64,000 nt of DNA from Cellulomonas gelida. Lineage in GTDB: Bacteria > Actinomycetota > Actinomycetes > Actinomycetales > Cellulomonadaceae. This document shows, in pieces, positions 18,164 to 27,473 of the stretch (position 1 is its first letter; the number at the start of each line of letters is the position of its first letter). The stretch lies in assembly GCF_006538725.1 (NCBI RefSeq), contig NZ_BJLQ01000003.1:62001-126000 (forward strand), written 5' to 3'. The notes beneath the pieces were generated by a model. The model saw nothing but the letters and a program-made list of their open reading frames with translations, was not told the origin of the DNA and ran no database searches. The translations under genes were made by a program, and so were the position numbers.

Positions 18164-19081
18164 GTGCGACTGCGATTCATCCTCTCCGAGATCGGCATCG
18201 GTCTTCGTCGGAACCTGTCGATGACCATCTCGGTCATCCTCGTCACGTTCGTCTCGCTCACGTTCGTCGGGAGCGCTGCCCTGCTGCAGCTGCAGATCGA
18301 CAAGATGAAGGACGACTGGTACGACAAGGTCGAGGTCTCGGTCTTCCTCTGCCCGGCGACGTCGCCCGAGCCCACGTGTGCCGGCGGCGAGGTCACCGAG
18401 GACCAGAAGCAGGCGATCCGCGACGCGCTCGACGAGCCCGAGGTCGCGCCGCTGATCGTCCAGCCGATCTTCTTCGAGACCAAGGAGGAGGCGTTCGCCT
18501 CCTTCAAGAAGCAGTTCGGCGACCAGTCGTGGGCCTCGGTCGCGACCGTCGAGGACATGAACTCCTCGTTCCGGATCAAGCTCACCGATCCGTCGCAGTA
18601 CCAGGTGGTCGCGGACGTCGTGTCCGGGCGGCAGGGCGTGGAGTCCGTGCAGGACCAGCGGCGCCTGTTCGATCGGCTGTTCCTGGTGATCGACCGCGCG
18701 ACGCTGCTCACGGGTGGCCTCGCCGCGGTGATGCTGATCGCGGCGGTCCTGCTCATCACGACGACCATCCGGCTCTCGGCGCTCTCGCGCAAGCGTGAGA
18801 CGGGCATCATGCGGCTCGTCGGCGCGTCCACGATGTTCATCCAGCTCCCGTTCATGCTCGAGGGGGCGATCGCCGCGACGATCGGCTCGCTCATGGCTGT
18901 CGGCGGGCTCTGGTTGGGTGTGCAGTACCTGGTCACGGACTGGCTGGGCGGTACCGTCTCCTGGATCCCGTACGTGACGACCTCCGACGTGCTCACGGTG
19001 GCTCCGCTGCTGGTCGCGTCGGGGATCCTGTTGGCCGCCATCTCCTCGCTCGTGACCCTGAGCCGCTACACGAAGGTGTGA
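18164..19081 (+). CDS. ftsX: Cell division protein FtsX
   Basis: 305 residues from GTG 18164. A short cytoplasmic start, one membrane helix, an extracellular loop with a CPATSPEPTC pair of cysteines, then three C-terminal membrane helices (FtsX/MacB fold). The loop is the part that recruits and activates a wall hydrolase. The next gene, an M23 peptidase with a coiled coil, overlaps the ftsX stop and is the likely partner. Confidence 0.95.
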   Translation: MRLRFILSEIGIGLRRNLSMTISVILVTFVSLTFVGSAALLQLQIDKMKDDWYDKVEVSVFLCPATSPEPTCAGGEVTEDQKQAIRDALDEPEVAPLIVQPIFFETKEEAFASFKKQFGDQSWASVATVEDMNSSFRIKLTDPSQYQVVADVVSGRQGVESVQDQRRLFDRLFLVIDRATLLTGGLAAVMLIAAVLLITTTIRLSALSRKRETGIMRLVGASTMFIQLPFMLEGAIAATIGSLMAVGGLWLGVQYLVTDWLGGTVSWIPYVTTSDVLTVAPLLVASGILLAAISSLVTLSRYTKV

Positions 19082-20433
19082 GCATGCGTCGAACCACGCG
19101 CCCCACCCGTCAGTCGACGAGCCCGGCCCGGCAGGCCTCGCGGCCCGCCGCGCTCGCGGAGATCGTCGGGCTCGTCGCGACGATCGTGCTCGGCGCGGTC
19201 GCGGCGCCCGCGATGGGTGACGCGATCGACGACCGGCGCGCGGCGGCCGAGAAGGAGAAGAAGACCAACGAGCAGCGGCGTGCGGACGCCGAGGAGGTGC
19301 TCGAGGGCCTCGAGGGCGAGCTCGGCGCGGTCTCGGACCGCCTGCTCGAGATCCAGACCCAGCTGCCCGCGGCGCGGCTCGCGCTGCAGGAGGCCGAGGC
19401 GGAGTTCGCGAAGGCGAAGCGTGAGGCGGCGATCGTCGCGGCCCGGCTCGAGGACGCGCGCGACCAGGCCAAGGACCTGTCCGCGACCATCGAGGCCGAC
19501 TCCGACGAGGCGACGCGGATGCGCGAGGCCATCGGTCAGATGGCGCGTGAGGCCTACCGCGGCGGCGGCGACGTGTCGAGCGTGAGCATGATCCTCGACG
19601 CGGACTCCTCCGAGGACTTCATCGAGCGTGCCGACCTCATGAGCCAGGCGCTGCGCACCCGGGCGCAGGTGCTCGACGACCTGCAGGCGACCGAGTCGGG
19701 CAACCGTAACTCCGCGCAGCGGCTCGAGGCAGTCGAGGCGCGCATCGGCGAGCTGAAGGACGAGGCCGACGCCAAGGTCGCCGAGTCCCAGAAGGCGAAG
19801 AAGGCCGCCGAGGCCGCGAAGGCCAAGCTGGACGCGCTGCTCGTCGAGCAGCAGGAGAAGCAGGACGCGCTGCTGGCGAAGAAGGACGAGATCGCCGAGA
19901 AGCTCAAGGCGATCGACGCCGAGGCGAAGCAGATCGAGCAGGACCTGGCCAAGGCGATCGAGGAGCAGCGCAAGCGCGACGCCGCCAAGAAGCCCGACCC
20001 GGCAGACCCGCCGGCGGCCTCCGGCACGCTGTTCGTCAACCCCACGCAGACCCGGCCGATCCATGTGACGTCCGAGTACGGCATGCGCTTCCACCCGGTG
20101 CTGCACTACTGGCGCCTGCACGCGGGGATCGACCTGCGCGACTACTGCGGCAACGACGTCTACGCGGCGAGGTCCGGCACGGTGCTGTGGACGCAGTACC
20201 GCTACGGGTACGGCAACCAGGTGATGATCGGCCACGGCACCGTCGGCGGCAAGACGCTCGCGACGAGCTACAACCACCTGTCGCAGTTCGTCGTGCGGCC
20301 GGGCGCGTCCGTCAAGGCGGGTCAGCTGATCGCGCGTGCGGGCAACACGGGGACGTCGGGCGCGTGCCACCTGCACTTCGAGGTCTACATGAACAGCGCG
20401 ACCGTCAACCCGCGCCCGTACCTGCCGCTCTGA
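19078..20433 (+). CDS. FtsEX-linked M23 peptidase with N-terminal coiled coil (EnvC/RipC-type)
   Basis: 451 residues from GTG 19078 (ATG 19084 is an alternative). A signal or anchor segment (LVATIVLGAVAAPAMG) is followed by about 280 residues of heptad-rich, highly charged coiled coil and a C-terminal LytM domain. The LytM metal ligands are present in HAGIDL and CHLHFEV, so the enzyme should be active on peptide cross-links. The overlap with ftsX and the architecture point to the hydrolase activated by FtsEX during septum splitting. The name RipC/EnvC is by analogy. Confidence 0.88.
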   Translation: MSMRRTTRPTRQSTSPARQASRPAALAEIVGLVATIVLGAVAAPAMGDAIDDRRAAAEKEKKTNEQRRADAEEVLEGLEGELGAVSDRLLEIQTQLPAARLALQEAEAEFAKAKREAAIVAARLEDARDQAKDLSATIEADSDEATRMREAIGQMAREAYRGGGDVSSVSMILDADSSEDFIERADLMSQALRTRAQVLDDLQATESGNRNSAQRLEAVEARIGELKDEADAKVAESQKAKKAAEAAKAKLDALLVEQQEKQDALLAKKDEIAEKLKAIDAEAKQIEQDLAKAIEEQRKRDAAKKPDPADPPAASGTLFVNPTQTRPIHVTSEYGMRFHPVLHYWRLHAGIDLRDYCGNDVYAARSGTVLWTQYRYGYGNQVMIGHGTVGGKTLATSYNHLSQFVVRPGASVKAGQLIARAGNTGTSGACHLHFEVYMNSATVNPRPYLPL

Positions 20434-20611
20434 CCGGTCACGCGGGCCCCGTCGCGGATAAGCGCGAGGGGTTCCTGGCGGCAGGCAGGTAGGCTCGTCC
20501 GGCGCACGACGAGCGTGCGTGAGGGCTCGTGCGCGCCACGGGCGGTCCATCGGGACCGCGCCGGCCGCTGGCAGCCCGACGAGCGAGAGACCTGACGAGA
20601 AGGGGTGCGCG

Positions 20612-21082
20612 GTGGCCAAGGAACCCGGGCGCAAGCTCGTGGCCGCCAACCGCAAGGCCCGCCACGACTACACGATCGAGGACGTCTTCGAGGCCGGCGT
20701 CGTGCTGACCGGGACCGAGGTCAAGGCGCTGCGCGCTGGCCGCGCGTCGCTGGTCGACGGCTGGTGCGAGATCGACGGCGGCGAGGCGTGGCTGCACGGG
20801 GTGCACATCCCCGAGTACGCGCAGGGCACGTGGACCAACCACGCGCCGCGCCGCAAGCGCAAGCTGCTGCTGCACCGCGAGGAGATCGAGCGGCTCGAGT
20901 CGCGCACGCGCGAGAAGGGCCACACGATCGTCCCGCTCGCGCTGTACTTCCTGGACGGCCGCGCAAAGGTCGAGATCGCGCTCGCGCGCGGCAAGAAGGA
21001 CTGGGACAAGCGCCAGGCGCTGCGCGAGCGGCAGGACAACCTCGAGGCGCAGCGCGCGATGCGGGACCTGCGCGACCGCTGA
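20612..21082 (+). CDS. smpB: SsrA-binding protein SmpB
   Basis: 156 residues from GTG 20612, matching the family start [20 protein letters not shown]. Key segments are [19 protein letters not shown] and the basic C-terminal tail [14 protein letters not shown]. SmpB delivers tmRNA to stalled ribosomes. The tmRNA gene lies 6.4 kb downstream in this window. The frame is open further upstream, but that extension has no family similarity. Confidence 0.95.
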   Translation: MAKEPGRKLVAANRKARHDYTIEDVFEAGVVLTGTEVKALRAGRASLVDGWCEIDGGEAWLHGVHIPEYAQGTWTNHAPRRKRKLLLHREEIERLESRTREKGHTIVPLALYFLDGRAKVEIALARGKKDWDKRQALRERQDNLEAQRAMRDLRDR

Positions 21083-21109
21083 GTGCTCGGCTGGTCGCTC
21101 GGGCCGCGA

Positions 21110-21115
21110 TAGGTT
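21110..21115 (+). promoter_or_regulatory. -10 element of a probable leaderless DUF2207 transcript
   Basis: TAGGTT at 21110-21115 ends exactly 6 bases before GTG 21122, and no ribosome site precedes that start. Confidence 0.5.
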
Positions 21116-21121
21116 GCGGCC

Positions 21122-23038
21122 GTGACCGCTCTCGATGCCCTGCGCCGACGTCCCCGACCAGGTCGAGCGCTGCGACGCGCCGGGCTGACGCTCGGGCTGG
21201 CCGGAGCCGCGCTCGTCGCGAACGGGCTGGTGGCCTCCGCCGCGCCGGACCAGACGAGCGGACGGGAGATCACGCGGTACGACGTGACGGCCGTCCTGAG
21301 CGCCGACGGCGTCGCGCAGGTGTCGATCGACTTCGACTTCGACTTCGGCGACGACCCGGGCCACGGGCCCTACCTCACGCTCCCCACCCGCCAGGGGTAC
21401 GACGAGACGCACGATCGCGAGTTCCGCTACAGCGGGCTGTCCTCCTCGAGCAGCACCGGCGCGCCCGCGCAGCTCAACCAGGAGGACGACGGCGACGCGC
21501 TCATCCTGCGGATCGGTGACCCGGACGTCGACGACGTCTCGGGGGTGCAGACCTACCAGCTGACCTACACGGTCGACGGCCTGGTCAACCCCGCGAACGA
21601 GCAGCACTCGGGCGACGAGCTGTACTGGAACGTCATCGGCACGGGCTGGGAGATCCCGCTGGGGGACCTGAGCGCGACCGTGACCGGCCCTGCCGACGTC
21701 GAGGGTGCGGTCTGCTTCGCGGGTCCCGAAGGGTCGGCGGACCCGTGCACCTCGGCGGATGCGCAGGGCGCGACGGCGACGTTCACGCAGGACCTGCTGG
21801 ACCGCGGCGAGCCGTTCACGACCGTGACCGGTTGGCCCGCGGGCACCTTCCCGGGTGTCGAGCCGATCGTCGTGGAGCGTCCTGACCCGGCCGCCGCCTG
21901 GGCACCGGCCTCGCCGCTCGGTGGCGTGGCGCTGCTGCTCGCCGCCGGGGGCGCCTGGCTCGCGATCCGGCGTGTGCGCCGCACGGGCCGCGACCGCGCC
22001 TACCTTGGCCTGACCCCGGGGCTGCGGCCCGTGAGCGGCCAGGAGGTCGGCTCGGGCTACCGCGACAAGCGCACGCCCGTGGCCGTGCAGTTCACGCCGC
22101 CGGCCAACGTGCGGCCGGGCGAGCTCGGCACGCTCGTCGACGAGAAGGCCGACCCGGTCGACGTCACCGCGACGCTGATCGACCTCGCCGTGCGCGGCTA
22201 CCTGCGCATCGAGGAGGTCCCGCGCGCCAACCCGAAGAAGAAGCCGAAGGACTGGACGCTCGTCGCGCTGCGCGAGCCCGACGCGGCGCTGCTCGAGTAC
22301 GAGGCGCTGCTCATGGACGAGATCTTCACCGGTCGGCCGACCGTCAAGCTGTCCGACCTCAAGACGACGTTCGCGTCGTCCATGTCCAAGGTGCAGGACC
22401 GGCTGTACGACCAGGTCACGCGCGTCGGCTGGTTCCGGGCGAACCCCAAGTCCGTACGCGGATCGTGGCTGGCCACGGGGATCGCGCTCATCGTCGTCGC
22501 CGGCATCACGCTGGTCCTGGCGATCGCGCTCAGCGAGTCGGGCGTGCCAGGACTGCTCAACGGCGTCGGACTCATCCCGATCGCTCTCGGCATCGTCGGC
22601 GTCGTCGTGCTGGTGTGCGCGTCGCACGCCCCTGCGCGCACCGAGGAGGGCACCGCGGTGCTCGCCGAGTCGCTCGGCTTCCGCACCTACCTCACGACCG
22701 CCGAGGCGGACCAGATCCGGTTCGAGGAGGGTGAGGACGTCTTCAGCCGCTACCTGCCGTACGCGATCGTGTTCGGCGTCGCCGAGCGGTGGGCGCGCGT
22801 GTTCGCCCAGCTCGCCGCGCAGGGCCGCGCCGTCGCGCAGCCCGGCTGGTACGTCGGGTACTACGACCCGCTGCCGGGTGTGTTCTGGGCGTCGGGCTTC
22901 GCCGCCTCGATGGACAGGTTCCAGTCGGTCGCGACCGAGTCGCTCACCGCTCCGACGCCAGGCTCGTCGGGCGACTCCGGGTTCTCCGGGGGCTTCTCCG
23001 GCGGTGGTGTCGGTGGGGGAGGCGGCGGGGGCTGGTGA
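21122..23038 (+). CDS. DUF2207 domain-containing membrane protein
   Basis: 638 residues. After a signal peptide (ALVANGLVASAAP) comes the extracellular DUF2207 beta domain, a membrane segment near residue 270 and a cytoplasmic part with a winged-helix-like region (LIDLAVRGYLRIEEVP). Two further membrane segments follow, then a soluble domain and the family's glycine-rich end with a terminal Trp. The function of DUF2207 is not established. The cytoplasmic region has a small relative 5 kb downstream (26140-26529). Confidence 0.88.
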   Translation: MTALDALRRRPRPGRALRRAGLTLGLAGAALVANGLVASAAPDQTSGREITRYDVTAVLSADGVAQVSIDFDFDFGDDPGHGPYLTLPTRQGYDETHDREFRYSGLSSSSSTGAPAQLNQEDDGDALILRIGDPDVDDVSGVQTYQLTYTVDGLVNPANEQHSGDELYWNVIGTGWEIPLGDLSATVTGPADVEGAVCFAGPEGSADPCTSADAQGATATFTQDLLDRGEPFTTVTGWPAGTFPGVEPIVVERPDPAAAWAPASPLGGVALLLAAGGAWLAIRRVRRTGRDRAYLGLTPGLRPVSGQEVGSGYRDKRTPVAVQFTPPANVRPGELGTLVDEKADPVDVTATLIDLAVRGYLRIEEVPRANPKKKPKDWTLVALREPDAALLEYEALLMDEIFTGRPTVKLSDLKTTFASSMSKVQDRLYDQVTRVGWFRANPKSVRGSWLATGIALIVVAGITLVLAIALSESGVPGLLNGVGLIPIALGIVGVVVLVCASHAPARTEEGTAVLAESLGFRTYLTTAEADQIRFEEGEDVFSRYLPYAIVFGVAERWARVFAQLAAQGRAVAQPGWYVGYYDPLPGVFWASGFAASMDRFQSVATESLTAPTPGSSGDSGFSGGFSGGGVGGGGGGGW

Positions 23039-23051
23039 GCCCGCGGTCTCC

Positions 23052-23080
23052 GCGCGCCCTCGGCGGGTCGGCGGGCGCGC
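23052..23080. terminator. Candidate terminator between DUF2207 gene and ligC
   Basis: GCGCGCCC (23052-23059) and GGGCGCGC (23073-23080) form an 8-pair stem in the 54-base gap between two convergent genes. Confidence 0.5.
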
Positions 23081-23092
23081 TCGTCGTGCCCG

Positions 23093-24157
23093 TTACGGAC
23101 GCCGGCCCAGGATGTCCGCGAGGTCGAAGCCGACCGGCTCGTCGAGCTGCGCGTACGTGCACGTCGCCGGGTCACGGTCGGGGCGCCAGCGGCGGAACTG
23201 CGCCGTGTGCCGGAAGCGGTCGCCCTCCATGTGGTCGTAGGCGACCTCGACCACGAGCTCGGGGCGCAGCGGGACGAAGCTCAGGTCCTTCGTCGCGTTC
23301 CAGCGGCTGACCGCACCCGGCAGCCGGTTGCCCGCGTGGGCCTCGGCGTCGGCCCACGCCGCCCACGGGTGGTCCTCGACGTCCGTGCGCAGCGGGGCGA
23401 GCTCGTCGACGAGCGCCGCGCGCCGCGCCATGGGGAACGACGCCGCGACACCGACGTGCTGCAGGTGGCCCTCGTCGTTCCACAGGCCCAGCAGCAGGCT
23501 CCCGACGATCGGGCCGGTCTTGTGCCAGCGGAAGCCCGCGACCACGCAGTCCGCGGTGCGCTCGTGCTTGACCTTGAACATCGTGCGTTTGTCGGGCTGG
23601 TACGTACCGTCGAGCGGCTTGGCGACCACGCCGTCGAGCCCCGCGCCCTCGAACTGCGTGAACCAGCGCCGGGCCTCGCCCAGGTCGCCGGTCGCGGGCG
23701 TGAGGTGCACGTCGCCGGCCGCGCCGGCGAGCGCGTCCTCGAGCCGCGCGCGACGCTCGCGCAGCGGTGTGCTCATAAGGTCGTCGTCGCCGAGCGCGAG
23801 GACGTCGAACGCGACGAAGCTCGCGGGCGTCTGCTCCGCGAGGAGCTTCACGCGCGACGCGGCGGGGTGGATCCGGTTCGTCAGCGAGTCCCAGCCGAGG
23901 CGATCGCCCTCGACGATGACGATCTCGCCGTCGAGGACGCACCGCGGGGGCGTGTGCGCCTTGATCTGCTCGACCAGCTCGGGGAAGTAGCGCGTCATCG
24001 GCTTCTCGTTGCGGCTGCCGAGCTCGACCTCGTCGCCGTCGCGGAAGACGATCGTGCGGAACCCGTCCCACTTGGGCTCGACGTGGCCCGTGTCGGGGAT
24101 CTCCTTGACCGACTTCGCGAGCATGGGTGCGACGGGCGGCATGACGGGCAGGCGCAT
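23093..24157 (-). CDS. ligC: ATP-dependent DNA ligase, LigC type
   Basis: 354 residues from ATG 24157. The adenylation motif EPKWDGFR places the reactive lysine at residue 29. Later motifs include VLDGEIVI, DGVVAKPLDGTY and MFKVKHERTADCVV. A C-terminal OB-fold region completes a minimal ligase without the polymerase or nuclease domains of LigD. LigC seals nicks and is linked in mycobacteria to base-excision repair and backup end joining. No Ku gene is visible in the window. Confidence 0.9.
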   Translation of the reverse strand: MRLPVMPPVAPMLAKSVKEIPDTGHVEPKWDGFRTIVFRDGDEVELGSRNEKPMTRYFPELVEQIKAHTPPRCVLDGEIVIVEGDRLGWDSLTNRIHPAASRVKLLAEQTPASFVAFDVLALGDDDLMSTPLRERRARLEDALAGAAGDVHLTPATGDLGEARRWFTQFEGAGLDGVVAKPLDGTYQPDKRTMFKVKHERTADCVVAGFRWHKTGPIVGSLLLGLWNDEGHLQHVGVAASFPMARRAALVDELAPLRTDVEDHPWAAWADAEAHAGNRLPGAVSRWNATKDLSFVPLRPELVVEVAYDHMEGDRFRHTAQFRRWRPDRDPATCTYAQLDEPVGFDLADILGRRP

Positions 24158-24244
24158 GTCGCCATCCTGCCCGCCCGGTACGACATCGGCACCGGTTCGG
24201 TGGACAGGGCTCCAGAGGCCGACGCGATGTGCCGATGATGGGGC

Positions 24245-25384
24245 GTGTCCTTCGACGACCTCCCGCGCTCGCCGTCGGGACGCATCCCGCAGTGGGTGAT
24301 CGACGAGGCCCAGGGGAGGGCGGCGACACCCCCACCCTGGCGTGCGGACGCCTACGACACGTCGGCCGAGGCCGCCGCGCAGGCGGCGTGGCGTGCGGGA
24401 CGGCGTGCCGGCCCGGCCGGTCTGCCGCGCAACATCGTCGGCGACCAGGACTGGCAGTACGTCCACCCGGGAGCGCGACCTCAGCGCGGCCGGAGGACGT
24501 TGCGGGTGCGGCGCGCGCGCTGGGCCGTGGGGGTGCTGTGCGGGCTCCTCGGTGCCGCGTGGGTCGGGGTGTGGTTGCAGCAGCTGCCCGAGCTCTCGTG
24601 GGACGCGGTCATGGCCGAGCTCTCGCGCAAGCCCGTGAGCCGCGCCGACCTCGAGGCGACGGGGACGCTGCTCCCGCCCGAGTCGGTGCCCGGCGGTGGG
24701 GGCATGGGCGGTCCCGAGCCCGGCCACGAGGAGGCGGCCGCGCCGCTCGGCGCACCCGCGCCGGTCGACTGGGACGGCGCGCCGTATGCGTTCCTCTCCA
24801 CGCAGGCCCGCCCCGACGGGCTCGAGGTGCCCGTGACGTGGTCGCCGTGCCGGCCCGTGCACTACGTGGTCAACAGCGCCGGAGCGCCTGTGGGGTTCGC
24901 CGACGACGTCGCCACGGTGGTGGCCGAGCTGGCGGACGCGACCGGGTTCGTGTTCGTCGACGACGGTCCGACGGACGAGTCGGCAGGCCCGGACCGGCCG
25001 ATCTACCAGCCCGAGCGCTACGGCCGACGGTGGGCGCCGCTGCTCGTGCAGTTCTCCGACGAGACGCTCCAGTCGGGGCTCGAGGGTGACGTCGTGGGGC
25101 AGGGCGGGCCGCGCACGGTCCGCCGTGAGGACGGGCTGCTCGTCGCCGTCTCCGGCACGGTCTGGCTCGACGCCTCGCTGCTCGAGAGCCAGCCCGTCGA
25201 CGCCGAGCCCGCGCACGTCGGGGTGCTGCGGCACGAGCTGGCGCACGCGCTCGGGCTCGACCACGTCGAGGACCGGACCCAGCTGATGAACCCCGAGACG
25301 CGCGGCGAGTTCACGACGTTCCAGTCGGGCGACCTGTACGGCCTGTCCCAGCTCGCCCGCGGGGTGTGCGCGCCGGACCTGTGA
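24245..25384 (+). CDS. Membrane-anchored matrixin-like zinc metalloprotease
   Basis: 379 residues from GTG 24245. A cytoplasmic segment of about 95 residues rich in Arg and Ala precedes one membrane helix (WAVGVLCGLLGAAWVGVWL). The outer part carries the zinc motif HELAHALGLDH, first histidine at residue 330, followed by a Met-turn-like QLMNP. This is the metzincin/matrixin active site, so the enzyme should cut extracellular proteins or peptides. The start may be leaderless: GATGAT at 24234-24239 ends 5 bases upstream. The gene is divergent from ligC. Confidence 0.85.
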   Translation: MSFDDLPRSPSGRIPQWVIDEAQGRAATPPPWRADAYDTSAEAAAQAAWRAGRRAGPAGLPRNIVGDQDWQYVHPGARPQRGRRTLRVRRARWAVGVLCGLLGAAWVGVWLQQLPELSWDAVMAELSRKPVSRADLEATGTLLPPESVPGGGGMGGPEPGHEEAAAPLGAPAPVDWDGAPYAFLSTQARPDGLEVPVTWSPCRPVHYVVNSAGAPVGFADDVATVVAELADATGFVFVDDGPTDESAGPDRPIYQPERYGRRWAPLLVQFSDETLQSGLEGDVVGQGGPRTVRREDGLLVAVSGTVWLDASLLESQPVDAEPAHVGVLRHELAHALGLDHVEDRTQLMNPETRGEFTTFQSGDLYGLSQLARGVCAPDL

Positions 25385-25503
25385 CGTGCGCGTTCGTCGC
25401 CCGATCTTCAGGGAACTCTCATCGTCGGTTCAGCCGTTCACCCGGTACCGCGACTTGAGTGGTCTCGGCGGCGCCGCCCCGGCGCCACGGAGGAGGGACG
25501 ACG

Positions 25504-25992
25504 ATGGCGATCGACGACGGTTCCCGAGCGCGCGACACCCGGTGCGACACCCCGGTGCGCGGGCGGCGGCGGGGCATGGCGATCGGCGCGGTCCTCGCGG
25601 TCGGTGCGACCGTCGTCGGGCCTGCGGCTTCGGCAACGGCCGGTGCGACCGCCGACGAGCGGCGTCCACTGACGGCGCCGTCGTGGCCGGGGCTGGCATC
25701 GACGGACTCGTCCTCGGGGGTGCTCGAGGTCTCGGCGGCGGGGGAGTCCGGGCCGGTGCGGGGTGCCGCGCTCGCCGTGGCCGCCGGCGGGATCGTCGTG
25801 ACGCACTCGCACGTCGTGGCGGGTGCGACGTCGATCGTCGTGACCGACCCGAGCACCGGTCTGCGCTCCGCGGCCTCGGTGCTGGTGCGCGACGAGCGCG
25901 CGGACGTGGCCGTCCTGCAGCTCGCCTCCGCCGACGGTGTTCGGCTGGCCACGCTGCGCGACGGTCTCCCCGACTCGGCGGAGTCGGCTTGA
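25504..25992 (+). CDS. Truncated trypsin-like (S1/HtrA-type) exported protein
   Basis: 162 residues from ATG 25504 with a GGAGGAGGG ribosome site. A signal peptide (AIGAVLAVGATVVGPAASATAG) leads to the first half of a trypsin-like fold. GGIVVTHSHVV carries the His position and RDERADVAVLQL the Asp position of the catalytic triad. The protein ends about 25 residues later, before any GNSGGP-like serine motif, and no continuation is seen in the other frames. It is either a pseudoenzyme of half-domain size or the 5' remnant of a protease. Confidence 0.6.
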   Translation: MAIDDGSRARDTRCDTPVRGRRRGMAIGAVLAVGATVVGPAASATAGATADERRPLTAPSWPGLASTDSSSGVLEVSAAGESGPVRGAALAVAAGGIVVTHSHVVAGATSIVVTDPSTGLRSAASVLVRDERADVAVLQLASADGVRLATLRDGLPDSAESA

Positions 25993-25994
25993 TG

Positions 25995-26010
25995 CCTGGG
26001 GCAGCCCAGG
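25995..26010 (+). terminator. Short hairpin after the truncated protease gene
   Basis: CCTGGG (25995-26000) and CCCAGG (26005-26010) flank a 4-base loop two bases after the stop codon. Confidence 0.5.
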
Positions 26011-26139
26011 TGTGACGCGTCACCTCACCCCGCAGCGTGATGCTGTGTCCGAAACCCGAGTGATTCGGGGCGGGATCGTTCCCACAGCCGGTGTCGGCGT
26101 GCCTAGATAGCCCCCTGCCACGTTGCTGACGAGGGGGCG

Positions 26140-26529
26140 ATGCGTATGGACGAGGTGATGAGAGCTGTACCCGCGCTCGCGCGGTCGGTCGAGTCGGCCG
26201 ACCGCGTGCCCGGGCTTGCCGGCGTGCTCGCGATCGTGGGGGTGATCGCGATCGGCGCCTTCATGATCGCGCGCAACTCGCGCCCCCATCCCACGCGCGA
26301 GGACCTGCCGTCCGTCGTGCTGGACCTGGAGGAGCGCGGCTACCTCGAGATCGAGGCCTTCTTCGAGCGCGGTGCACCCGACTGGCTGCTGCACCGGCGC
26401 CGACTCCCGGACCGGAACCTGTCCGAGCACGAGACCGGGTGGTACTTCGCGATATTCGGCACGCGACTCGCGGCGTCGGTGGCGTGGTCCCAGGTGCGCC
26501 CGCCGCACTCGCCGCACCCCACGGGCTGA
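26140..26529 (+). CDS. Small membrane protein resembling part of DUF2207
   Basis: 129 residues from ATG 26140 (or ATG 26146), behind GAGGGGG. One hydrophobic helix (LAGVLAIVGVIAIGAFMIA) is followed by a soluble tail. The tail segment LPSVVLDLEERGYLEIEAFF lines up by eye with the DUF2207 cytoplasmic segment LIDLAVRGYLRIEEVP encoded near 22170. The following DWLLHRRRLPDRNLSEHE corresponds to DWTLVALREPDAALLEYE. It looks like a cut-down relative keeping one helix and the winged-helix-like region. Function unknown. Confidence 0.6.
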   Translation: MRMDEVMRAVPALARSVESADRVPGLAGVLAIVGVIAIGAFMIARNSRPHPTREDLPSVVLDLEERGYLEIEAFFERGAPDWLLHRRRLPDRNLSEHETGWYFAIFGTRLAASVAWSQVRPPHSPHPTG

Positions 26530-26534
26530 CCGCC

Positions 26535-27332
26535 TCAGTCCGTCTCCGCGGACGGCTCGGCGCGCCGTCGTTCGAGGACCGCCAGGTCGCGCTCGGCGAA
26601 CTGGCGGTGGTACCACTCCTCGTTGAGCAGGACGCTCAGGCACTCGCGCACGGGGAACGGCCTCGCGGGTGGCCAGGAGTCGCCCTCGAGCGGGACGGTG
26701 TGCTCGTCGAGGCGGTCGTCGGTGAGCCCGCTCAGGAACGTGCGCACCGTCGCCTGGCGGTCGGCGCGCACCGCGAGAACCTCGTCGAGGCTGGGCCTGA
26801 CCTCTCGGTCACGGGGGATCCCCGGCTTGTCCGACATCTGGTCCCAGGGCAGGTCCAGCGGGTCCCACGGCTCCGGGACCCGCAGGATCGCCCGCCGCAC
26901 CCACGAGTCCGTCACGAACAGCAGGTGCCGCAGCGTCTCGATGAACGACCACTCCTCGTCGACGCTCACGTGCAGGTCCGCGGGATCGAGCGCGCGCGCC
27001 CGCTCGACCGTGCCGTCCCAGAGGCGCTCGAGCAGGTACCAGGCCTCGCGGAACCCGGTCGGGTCCGTGGGCCGCATCTTCACGCGGTCGGGGTCTCGGC
27101 GGTCCAGCTCGGCGTTGACGTACGCGCTGACCTCGACCCCGTTGATCGTGAGGTTCTCGACCTCGCCGGTGATCGTGGCGTCCACGAGCTCGACGCCGTC
27201 GAACCGGGCACCCCGCAGGTCGGCGCCCCGTACGTCGATGTCGATCAGGCGTGCTCGTCGGAACACCGCGCCCGTGAGGTCCACGTGCGTGAAGCGGGAC
27301 CCGCGCAGGTCCTCGTCGGTGAAGTCGACCAT
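26535..27332 (-). CDS. Pentapeptide-repeat protein with C-terminal DinB-like domain
   Basis: 265 residues from ATG 27332. The first 50 residues contain A(D/N)LxG-type pentapeptide repeats (LRGSRFTHVDLTGAVFRRA, VRGADLRGARFDGVEL). The C-terminal 200 residues look like a DinB_2/mycothiol-dependent-type helical bundle with EEWSFIETLRHLLFV and LLNEEWYHRQFAERDL. These folds often bind metal through histidines; the set here is H at HLLFV and H at EEWYH. The enzyme activity is unknown. The gene ends 5 bases from the convergent small membrane protein gene. Confidence 0.75.
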   Translation of the reverse strand: MVDFTDEDLRGSRFTHVDLTGAVFRRARLIDIDVRGADLRGARFDGVELVDATITGEVENLTINGVEVSAYVNAELDRRDPDRVKMRPTDPTGFREAWYLLERLWDGTVERARALDPADLHVSVDEEWSFIETLRHLLFVTDSWVRRAILRVPEPWDPLDLPWDQMSDKPGIPRDREVRPSLDEVLAVRADRQATVRTFLSGLTDDRLDEHTVPLEGDSWPPARPFPVRECLSVLLNEEWYHRQFAERDLAVLERRRAEPSAETD

Positions 27333-27473
27333 GCGCCCGACGCTAGACCGCGCCTCCGACACCCGCCCGCGAGCCCGCCCGGGAATCACGGCGACGACCG
27401 GCCCGTTGCCCAGGTAGTCTGGTCCCGTTCGGCTCGCGCTGGTCGCGGACCGGGCAGCTTGAAAATTCCACAT

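Noticed and set aside
26012-26023. GTGACGCGTCAC as a CRP/cAMP-receptor-type site
   Set aside because: It is a perfect 12-base palindrome, but the half-sites are too close for the TGTGA-N6-TCACA arrangement, and it lies just after a gene end. Kept only as a chance palindrome.
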